DNA of 43,279 bases from Methanosphaera sp. (lineage in GTDB: Archaea > Methanobacteriota > Methanobacteria > Methanobacteriales > Methanobacteriaceae). Location of the stretch: contig JAFRMD010000065.1 of NCBI GenBank assembly GCA_017430835.1, positions 1 to 43,279 on the forward strand, in the 5' to 3' direction. Position 1 is the stretch's first letter; each line of letters opens with the position of its first letter. A program made the position numbers and the translations under genes. The notes below the pieces were generated by a model. That model ran no database searches. It worked only from the letters and a program-made list of their open reading frames with translations, and had not been told where the DNA came from. Shown here one piece after another: positions 37,068 to 43,279 of this stretch.

Positions 37068-39308
37068 TTACTCTTTAAATTCACTTGTAGTAACATCAAT
37101 AATATTGGTAGCAGTCTTTTCACCAATACCTTCAACATCTTTCAATTCCTTTTTTGAAGCAGTAAACAAATTTTTTAGAGTTTTAAAATGTTGTAACAAT
37201 TTTTTAGCAGATACAGGACCAATATTTGGTAAACTTTCTGTAATAAACAACTGCTGTTCAGGAAGCGTAACAGGTTTAGTTTGAGTTCTTACACTAACAG
37301 GTTTTTTATCATCCTTTTTTTGTTCTCTTAAAGCAATTCTTTTAATCATGAAAGCAGTGTCGGTTTCATTTTGAGTTTGAATAATAGGAATCCTAAAATC
37401 TAAGGCAATAGATGCCATTGCACCTCTAATAGCATTTGGATGAAGAAATGTGTGATAAATATTTTCTCCTTCAATAATCATCAAAGGTTTCTTACAATTA
37501 TTAACCATTTCCTTTGCCTGTTGATACAGCCTTTTATCAGTAATTGATTTGCTGAAATCTTCTACTGTTTTTCTTTCAATAATTATATCATCAGTAATCT
37601 GATAATCCCCAACACTCATATTTTTTACTTTAATTAAACATTTAATCTTATCAAGTTCCCTCATCATATTAGAATTCTTTTCACGATAATCAACATAAAC
37701 TACTGCTTCAGCATCATCATCATTAGTTTCAGAATTATATGAAATAATTTCATCATCTTTAGCATAATGATTATCTAATGTAAGATTATCCTTTTTATAT
37801 GAATTATACACAGTATTACGCATCGCACGCTCTTTTCTTTGACTAGACCAATAATATGATTCATCTAAGGTTCCCTTAGTCATTAAAATAAACATTTCAC
37901 CTTGATGTTTACGGCCAGTTCTACCTTTTCTCTGAATCATCCTAATTTCTGAAGGAACAGGTTCATACAATATTACATAATCTACAGCTGGAATGTCAAT
38001 ACCTTCCTCGGCAACACTGGTTGATATTAAAACATTTACATCATCATTTTTAAACGATTCAATAGTTTCAATCTGTTTTTTCTGACTTAATCCCTTATCA
38101 TTTTCCCTAGTTGCCTGACCATAAAATCTTAATGATTTGATATTGTTTTTTTCACAGTTTTCATATATGCTTTTAGTAGTGTCTCTAAACTGACTGAAAA
38201 CAATTATCTTATTATCATCATTTTCTTTGATTATCTGTTTAATTAATTCCATTAATCGAATCATTTTTGGATGATCAATGCCTTTTTCCTGATATTTTCT
38301 AGCTAACATCACTGCTTTATTAAATTTATAATCATTCTTTAATGAACGAGCTGCCTTAGTTTTTTTCTTTTCCAGTTTATTAAAGTAATTATTTAATGTT
38401 TTAATGCTTTGAGTCTCTAATAATTCCTGTGAATGCATAATATTTATTACTTCAGTTAAAATAGAAACGCCAGTAAAATACTCTTTTTTAGGCATGCTTT
38501 CTGATGCAATTTTTTGTTGAAGACGTGCCTGTTCCACCAGCACTTCTCTTTTTGAAGGCTTGGCAATTGAATCAATAATGCCTAACTTTTTCAATGTTTT
38601 AAGTCTCATCTTTAATGTATCATTGATAAGTGCTTTGATTTCTAAGAGTTCAGGAGTTAATTTAACTTTAATCCATTTAGTTTGCACTAAATTAAAATAA
38701 GGAGCAACATCAGGATCTTCTTCACTTTTAATAATTATTTCATTAACATAAATATTTCTGGAAACTTCTTTAATTTTTTTCTCTTCCCACCCAGGACTGG
38801 CAGTAAGACCTAAAATCAACTGATTCTTGGATTGTTGGATGTATTTTTGAGCTAAGTAAACATAAGAATAGGAACCTACTGCATGATGACATTCATCAAA
38901 AATAATAAGAGATACATCACTAAAATTATATTCTCTGGAAATAATATCAGATTCAACAGTTTGTGGAGTAGCGCATATCACCTGATTTTCTTCCCATAAT
39001 TTTTTTCTATCGCTAGGTTTGTCGTTTCCTGTTAAACTAACAACACTAGTATTTAAAAAAGTTTTAAAACTTTTTTCATGCTGTAATGTTAAAGGTTTAC
39101 TAGGAGCTAAAATTAGAATTTTACTATTTTCATAGGTTTTCAATCGTTCTGCAGCTACCAATGCTGCTACAACAGTCTTTCCCATAGCAGTTGGTGCAAT
39201 AATCATAGTGTTGCCTTTTTTTAGAACACTCATAGCTAGGTTCTGCTGATACATTCTACCTTCAATTGTATTTTTATTTAAATATTCATGTTCAATCCAA
39301 TTATTCAT
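37068..39308 (-). CDS. hef: Hef helicase-nuclease (FANCM/XPF family)
   Basis: A 746-residue archaeal Hef acting on stalled forks. The SF2 helicase has Walker A APTAMGKTVV (38-47), DECHHAVGS (motif II, about residue 135), SAT-like LTASPGW, and QRKGRTGR (motif VI). A thumb-like insert lies between the helicase lobes. The C-terminal ERCC4 nuclease keeps VDYREKNS and IIERKTVEDFSKS, so the GDX-ERKX3D active site is intact. Tandem HhH motifs finish the protein (LPNIGPVSAKKLL; VEGIGEKTATNI). The full-length form argues that both activities are kept. Two inverted repeats lie about 100-150 bp upstream. No good Shine-Dalgarno is visible. Confidence 0.95.
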   Translation of the reverse strand: MNNWIEHEYLNKNTIEGRMYQQNLAMSVLKKGNTMIIAPTAMGKTVVAALVAAERLKTYENSKILILAPSKPLTLQHEKSFKTFLNTSVVSLTGNDKPSDRKKLWEENQVICATPQTVESDIISREYNFSDVSLIIFDECHHAVGSYSYVYLAQKYIQQSKNQLILGLTASPGWEEKKIKEVSRNIYVNEIIIKSEEDPDVAPYFNLVQTKWIKVKLTPELLEIKALINDTLKMRLKTLKKLGIIDSIAKPSKREVLVEQARLQQKIASESMPKKEYFTGVSILTEVINIMHSQELLETQSIKTLNNYFNKLEKKKTKAARSLKNDYKFNKAVMLARKYQEKGIDHPKMIRLMELIKQIIKENDDNKIIVFSQFRDTTKSIYENCEKNNIKSLRFYGQATRENDKGLSQKKQIETIESFKNDDVNVLISTSVAEEGIDIPAVDYVILYEPVPSEIRMIQRKGRTGRKHQGEMFILMTKGTLDESYYWSSQRKERAMRNTVYNSYKKDNLTLDNHYAKDDEIISYNSETNDDDAEAVVYVDYREKNSNMMRELDKIKCLIKVKNMSVGDYQITDDIIIERKTVEDFSKSITDKRLYQQAKEMVNNCKKPLMIIEGENIYHTFLHPNAIRGAMASIALDFRIPIIQTQNETDTAFMIKRIALREQKKDDKKPVSVRTQTKPVTLPEQQLFITESLPNIGPVSAKKLLQHFKTLKNLFTASKKELKDVEGIGEKTATNIIDVTTSEFKE

Positions 39309-39410
39309 ACTATTATATTCTTTGTTAACTAATATTATTAACTGATTCTATTAAAAATCAGAATTAATAATTATTTTGAATATTAATTATGTATTCTCAT
39401 ATGCAATATG

Positions 39411-39427
39411 TATTCATAATATGAATA
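39411..39427. repeat. Inverted repeat upstream of hef (1)
   Basis: TATTCATA-A-TATGAATA, a perfect 8-bp inverted repeat around one base, in the 263-bp AT-rich gap 39309-39571 between hef and the aconitase X gene. It may be an operator. The rest of this gap holds nothing recognisable. Confidence 0.35.
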
Positions 39428-39437
39428 ATATTAAATG

Positions 39438-39456
39438 TTATTCTACATTAGAATAA
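39438..39456. repeat. Inverted repeat upstream of hef (2)
   Basis: TTATTCTA-CAT-TAGAATAA, a perfect 8-bp inverted repeat with a 3-nt centre, 10 bp from the previous one. It could be a protein site or the hairpin end of the upstream minus-strand transcript, though no T-tract follows. Confidence 0.35.
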
Positions 39457-39571
39457 TTATTATATTTGATAATGGCTTTTAAAATAAGTTAAATCTTTAA
39501 TTTTGGAGTTTAATTAAAAAAAATAAGTGTTAAATTACTATTATCATAGATAAAGTAATTTATATTTAATA

Positions 39572-40768
39572 TTATGAAATTAAATTGATTAAATTTTCAA
39601 CAGTATCATATACTACTTCACGTTTACACATATTGGGAACATAATTTGCAGCTTTTGCGGAATTAACTCCTATTACCTCATAATCCAATTCTTCAATAGG
39701 AGCTACAACCATACAAGTATCTGATACAATTTTACCACCAGCAGATTCAATAATGTCAAGATAACCTATCTGTTCGGCGATAGCTTTAATGGCCTTAGAT
39801 GTACAAATCCACAAATCTTTATTAAGTTTCTTACCCTTAAGTAACATTGCTGCTTCTTTAATTTCAGTTATTGAAGCATGAGGACAACCAAGACAAACCA
39901 GATCAGGAGTTCTATCAGTAGTATTTAGATTACTAATACTTTCCTTAATAATATCCTCATCAATATTAATTACTTCAAGATCTTTAAATGAATCATCTTC
40001 CTTTGCAATATTGGCCTCAGGAGTAACGTTTTCAACATGATATAAACTAACTGCACCACTGCTTGCTAGTGCAGCTCCTAATGATTTAAGATAATTACGT
40101 CCAGGGTTTTTATCAAGCTTAAAGTATGGTTTTTTATCATTAACTATTTGGCCAACATAGTAACCAAGAGCACCAATTTCAGCTTCATTATTAAATTCAT
40201 AGTCAACATCAAATATCATGTCTGCAAGTCTATTTTCCGGCAAATGATTTCCATAATAAGGTGTTCTTCCAACTATTGCAGCAAGAAGAGCACTAGGTCC
40301 ACCTTCACGATTGCTTCTTGCACCAATTACACTGTTAACATAACAAACTGCAGATGATTCAGACCATGAAACGTGTTCATTTAACAATGGTGTATTACCA
40401 ATTAAGTATGGTGTACATGTACAAGTACTCATAACTCCAATGCTTTCATATCCATTAATAATATCTATCTGTTTTCTCGTAAATTCTTCACTAAAACCTA
40501 ATTCTTTCCAGTTTTCTATGTCAACACCAGCAGGATTAAGCATAGTTTCAAGTTCAACATCTGCTTTTTTACCTAAATCTACAACAAAATCTAGACCAGC
40601 ATCACCAATAGTTTTATATGAAACTCCAGATACTTGGGCAGATGAGATGGGAACCATTTTTTCAGCATCATATATTTTTCCTAAACTAACCAGTATTTCC
40701 ATACATTCTGCTTTTCCTTCTCCATATTCACCATTATACATATCTTCTTCATATTTTGTAAGTTGCAT
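39572..40768 (-). CDS. Aconitase X-type phosphomevalonate dehydratase, large subunit
   Basis: A 398-residue protein of the aconitase X catalytic (formerly DUF521) family. It starts MQLTKYEEDMYNGEYGEGK and carries ISSAQVSGVSYKTIGDAGL, STCTCTPYLIG, and SSAVCYVNSVIGARSNREGGPSALLAAI, with cysteines fitting the [4Fe-4S] site. In archaea the large plus small (DUF126) subunits dehydrate mevalonate-5-phosphate to trans-anhydromevalonate phosphate in the archaeal mevalonate pathway (established for Aeropyrum and related enzymes). The small subunit is not adjacent. The ATG at 40768 follows GGTGA; an in-frame GTG at 40777 overlaps it and is unlikely. It follows the RecJ-like gene by 17 bp. Confidence 0.88.
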   Translation of the reverse strand: MQLTKYEEDMYNGEYGEGKAECMEILVSLGKIYDAEKMVPISSAQVSGVSYKTIGDAGLDFVVDLGKKADVELETMLNPAGVDIENWKELGFSEEFTRKQIDIINGYESIGVMSTCTCTPYLIGNTPLLNEHVSWSESSAVCYVNSVIGARSNREGGPSALLAAIVGRTPYYGNHLPENRLADMIFDVDYEFNNEAEIGALGYYVGQIVNDKKPYFKLDKNPGRNYLKSLGAALASSGAVSLYHVENVTPEANIAKEDDSFKDLEVINIDEDIIKESISNLNTTDRTPDLVCLGCPHASITEIKEAAMLLKGKKLNKDLWICTSKAIKAIAEQIGYLDIIESAGGKIVSDTCMVVAPIEELDYEVIGVNSAKAANYVPNMCKREVVYDTVENLINLIS

Positions 40769-40785
40769 ATTCACCACTCATTATA

Positions 40786-42153
40786 TTAATTTTCTAATTG
40801 GTAAGCTACCATTTCATCAACAAGATTTATGAAATTATCTTTTTGGTCAAATGGTATAGTTGCACCAGCAGCAATATTGTGTCCTCCACCAGAACCATTA
40901 AAATTATTGGAAGCTTGATTCATAATTACACCAAGATTCACTCCATCTTCAACAAATTTATCGGTTGTTCTGGAGGATACTTTAAGAAGATTATCCATCT
41001 TCATCAAACTAAGTATAGGTTTGTCTGGTAATATTCCTAATTCAATACCAATACTACTTACAGCAGCAGCAATTTTCTTCTGTTCCTTATCTTCAGTATA
41101 AATATACTGTATATTCTCTTTCTGAGTACTGCCTTCTCTTTTTATCCATTCAATTCCATCTTGCATAGTACTACTATACTTGGAAAGTAATGATTCAGCA
41201 TAATCCATTTGATTATACTTACCCAATTCAATGCTAATTGCTGCACTATATTCTTTTTCTTTACCGCAAGCATTAAGAAGATTTGAATATTCTTCAACAT
41301 TGGATAGTTCACGTCTAATATTTGGTATAATATAATTTTTTCCAAATATTTCCTCATTCAAAGAAGTTAATTCACCTTTAAGAGTTTCAAATTCATCATC
41401 TGTCAGCTGATATAATAATTTATCACTTGGAACATTAATCTTATCTAAAAACTCTTTACTTTCTTCAACAAAACCGGATAAATCTTTAAGAACTGGCGTA
41501 TATGTATAAGCAATTGACTTATATAATGGTTGGGTATTACTATAAGCAAGTTTTAAATTATCTTCAACTTTCATAGTATTATTTTCCAAGGCTTCATCTA
41601 AAATTAGTTTATTAATACCTATTGGACCATTTTTTAGTTGCATATCTCCACAAGCACCAGTTAATGCAAGTCCAGCCAATTCATAATATTCATAGCCATG
41701 CACTGACAAATATGAAAGGCCTGAACCACTAACTTCTTTGGTTCCATCTACATTAAATATATGAGGATTTACGTGAACAATCTTTTTATAATCTACCTGC
41801 ATTTCAGGATCTACATCATCAGGGAATTGATGATGATCCGCAATAATAGTATCTCCATTAAGTTTAGATATACTTTCCAGATTTCCACTTCCCATATCTG
41901 AGAAAATAAATAATTTATATCTTGATTTAGCAAGTTCTTTAACATTACTATCTCTAAGACGTGGTAGTATAGTAATATGGAATTTTCCCCCTGCCTTTTG
42001 TATAGTATTAGCAAATATACCTGCAGAGGTAAGTCCATCAGCATCATTGTGAGAGATTATTCTCACAACATGCTGTTTTTCAATGTGTGATCTAAGAAGA
42101 TCACAAGCTTCATCAGCTCTATTTAACAAGGAGAGCTGCTGTTTTTGGATCAT
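40786..42153 (-). CDS. DHH-family RecJ-like nuclease/phosphoesterase (GAN-type)
   Basis: A 455-residue archaeal RecJ-like protein. DHH motifs in order are [31 protein letters not shown] (the DHH signature) and TGACGDM. The DHHA1 domain with [17 protein letters not shown] is near the C-terminus. Archaeal members act as ssDNA exonucleases or as the GINS-associated nuclease/Cdc45-like component of the replisome; which applies here is not visible. The start at 42153 (MIQKQQL) lies inside the 3' end of rpsO (about 35 bp overlap). A second in-frame ATG at 42177 is also possible. The rpsO-recJ-like linkage is common in euryarchaea. Confidence 0.85.
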   Translation of the reverse strand: MIQKQQLSLLNRADEACDLLRSHIEKQHVVRIISHNDADGLTSAGIFANTIQKAGGKFHITILPRLRDSNVKELAKSRYKLFIFSDMGSGNLESISKLNGDTIIADHHQFPDDVDPEMQVDYKKIVHVNPHIFNVDGTKEVSGSGLSYLSVHGYEYYELAGLALTGACGDMQLKNGPIGINKLILDEALENNTMKVEDNLKLAYSNTQPLYKSIAYTYTPVLKDLSGFVEESKEFLDKINVPSDKLLYQLTDDEFETLKGELTSLNEEIFGKNYIIPNIRRELSNVEEYSNLLNACGKEKEYSAAISIELGKYNQMDYAESLLSKYSSTMQDGIEWIKREGSTQKENIQYIYTEDKEQKKIAAAVSSIGIELGILPDKPILSLMKMDNLLKVSSRTTDKFVEDGVNLGVIMNQASNNFNGSGGGHNIAAGATIPFDQKDNFINLVDEMVAYQLEN

Positions 42154-42520
42154 ATCTCCATCCTTCAGGAAGAACATTGTTTCTTGTATAGTATTTTACT
42201 AATCTTCTGATTTTAGATTCAATAATCATTAATCCACGTTTTGAGTGAATATCTTTAGGATTTTCTTCTAAATGTTCTCTGATGTTTACTGCTCTTTTAA
42301 TTAAGTTTAATAAATCTTCAGGGTATTCAAATTCTGCACCATTTTCTTTTAAAATGTCAGTAATTTTTTCTCCTAAAACTGATTTTGTACTAGGAATACC
42401 ATATTGGTCTCTTAATATAATACCAATTTGACTTGTACTTTGTCCTTCTTTGTGTAATTTTACGATTAATTCAACGATTTCTTCATCACTCATTTCTAAC
42501 CATTCTGGTTTATCTGCCAT
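42119..42520 (-). CDS. rpsO: 30S ribosomal protein S15
   Basis: A 133-residue archaeal/eukaryotic-size S15 with an N-terminal extension ([19 protein letters not shown]) absent in bacteria, followed by the core [15 protein letters not shown] and [19 protein letters not shown]. It binds 16S rRNA in the platform. AGGAGAAAT precedes the ATG. The 3' end overlaps the RecJ-like gene, so the two are translated from one mRNA. Confidence 0.96.
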   Translation of the reverse strand: MADKPEWLEMSDEEIVELIVKLHKEGQSTSQIGIILRDQYGIPSTKSVLGEKITDILKENGAEFEYPEDLLNLIKRAVNIREHLEENPKDIHSKRGLMIIESKIRRLVKYYTRNNVLPEGWRYDPKTAALLVK

Positions 42521-42603
42521 AATTATTTCTCCTATAAATTTATTATTTTAGCATTTTATATTATATTCTTAAAAAAATATTTTTTTCTATATAATATAAT
42601 AAA

Positions 42604-43161
42604 TTATATATCACTTTCAGAATACCATTTAGCAAATTTTTCCATAGATATTCTTCTGTGTGAACATTCGTTCTTTTCATCAGTGGTAAGTTCTCCAAAA
42701 GTTTTATCATACTTTTTAACATAAAAGAGAGGATCATAAGCAAATCCATTATTACCTTTTTCTTCTGATAAAATTTCACCAGCAACAGTGCCTAAAAAAG
42801 TCTTGGGTTCACAATTGGGTTTGCAATAACCAATGCATGACCTGAATTCGGCGTATCTGTCCTGTTCATCTTCTAATAATTTAATAATGCCCTTATTGGT
42901 TATTGTATCCTGAACATAAGATGAATAAGTGCCAGGAAAATCATTAAGAGCTCTTATAAATAGGCCAGTATCATCTACTATAACAGGTTTTTGAAGCATA
43001 TCTGCAACATATTTAGCACCATAAGCTGCAACTTCCTCTATTGAACCTTGAACCTCAGGATAACCTGGATTTTCATGGTCAACATTAAAACCAAATTTTT
43101 CAAAAATACCTCTTGCCTCTTTAACTTTATGTTCGTTACCAGTAATAAATGTTACTATCAT
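42604..43161 (-). CDS. XTP/dITP diphosphatase (RdgB/HAM1 family)
   Basis: A 185-residue nucleotide-sanitising pyrophosphatase that hydrolyses XTP and (d)ITP to monophosphates. Signatures are [12 protein letters not shown] at the start, [14 protein letters not shown], and [11 protein letters not shown]. Length is normal. The ATG at 43161 has no Shine-Dalgarno, and a TATA-like ATATATAAT lies only about 15-23 bp upstream, suggesting a leaderless mRNA. Its 3' end is 83 bp from rpsO, which has its own start signals. Confidence 0.93.
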   Translation of the reverse strand: MIVTFITGNEHKVKEARGIFEKFGFNVDHENPGYPEVQGSIEEVAAYGAKYVADMLQKPVIVDDTGLFIRALNDFPGTYSSYVQDTITNKGIIKLLEDEQDRYAEFRSCIGYCKPNCEPKTFLGTVAGEILSEEKGNNGFAYDPLFYVKKYDKTFGELTTDEKNECSHRRISMEKFAKWYSESDI

Positions 43162-43218
43162 ATTTATCAATTATTATATATTGAAAAACTAGTACAAAAA
43201 TAATATGATAAAAAGTCT

Positions 43219-43279
43219 ATTAATGAATTTGGTCAAATGTGTATTAATGGAATTGGTCAAATGTGTATTAATGGAATTG
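43219..43279. repeat. 24-bp tandem repeat at the right edge
   Basis: Units are 43219-43242 (slightly diverged: ATTAATGAATTTGG...), 43243-43266 and a 13-base partial unit to the window end. The array continues beyond the window. One minus-strand frame (octapeptide NSINTHLT, stop TAG at 43191-43189) and two plus-strand frames stay open, so it may be the tail of a repetitive coding gene or a minisatellite. Confidence 0.6.

Overview
The window looks like chromosomal DNA of a very AT-rich methanogenic archaeon of the Methanobacteriales, most likely Methanosphaera or a close relative. The archaeal signs are an Orc1/Cdc6 initiator, the small subunit of DNA polymerase D, Hef, an archaeal threonyl-tRNA synthetase, an archaeal-size S15, a UPF0147 protein and a phosphomevalonate dehydratase subunit. 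A CfbA-type chelatase (F430 and cobalamin) and a giant adhesin-like surface protein point to gut Methanobacteriales. The genus is an inference; no 16S gene or mcr gene is present.

Layout. 1-3050 (+): a DUF35 Zn-ribbon/OB protein of the isoprenoid pathway, a His-rich CfbA, ThiL and an AmrS-like radical SAM enzyme, closed by a bidirectional hairpin terminator. 3083-12969 (-): a cell-surface block with a 1571-residue adhesin-like protein, an MNT nucleotidyltransferase with the frameshifted remains of its HEPN toxin partner, two tandem DUF2207 membrane proteins and LemA. 13079-14206 (+): a radical SAM protein with a C-terminal helix-hairpin-helix, divergent from lemA. 14209-22268 (-): an alpha/beta hydrolase, a ParA ATPase with a small ParB-N-terminus-like partner, thrS, argS, signal peptidase and ilvD. 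22524-22599: tRNA-Arg(UCG). 22788-26719 (+): lysA-dapF, a cysteine-rich Fe-S protein and an exonuclease III-type nuclease. 26759-28676 (-): cbiH and a membrane-anchored protein of unknown function. 28882-30947 (+): polB (DP1) and a class II aldolase. 30937-33393 (-): UPF0147, cbiG and cbiB.

33421-34147 has the form of a replication origin. Five direct copies of an ORB-like element (core TTGCAAGTGTA), spaced 51-55 bp, lie to the left. Three copies in inverse orientation lie to the right, and an almost pure A+T stretch sits between them. orc1/cdc6 (34148) follows directly. Beyond it (35353-43170, all -) come pyrB, a TrmI-like tRNA methyltransferase, hef, the aconitase X-type phosphomevalonate dehydratase subunit, a RecJ-like DHH nuclease, rpsO and an XTP/dITP pyrophosphatase. 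The right edge runs into a 24-bp tandem repeat.

Themes. DNA replication and repair genes (cdc6, polB, hef, the RecJ-like nuclease, the Xth-like nuclease, the radical SAM-HhH protein) fall mostly near the origin. Tetrapyrrole and cobamide genes (cfbA, cbiH, cbiG, cbiB) are scattered. Two genes (DUF35, acnX) belong to archaeal isoprenoid synthesis. The best candidates for something not well described are the ParA + LGMGLDALI-protein pair with 7-bp repeats upstream, the origin architecture, and the Fe-S protein downstream of dapF.
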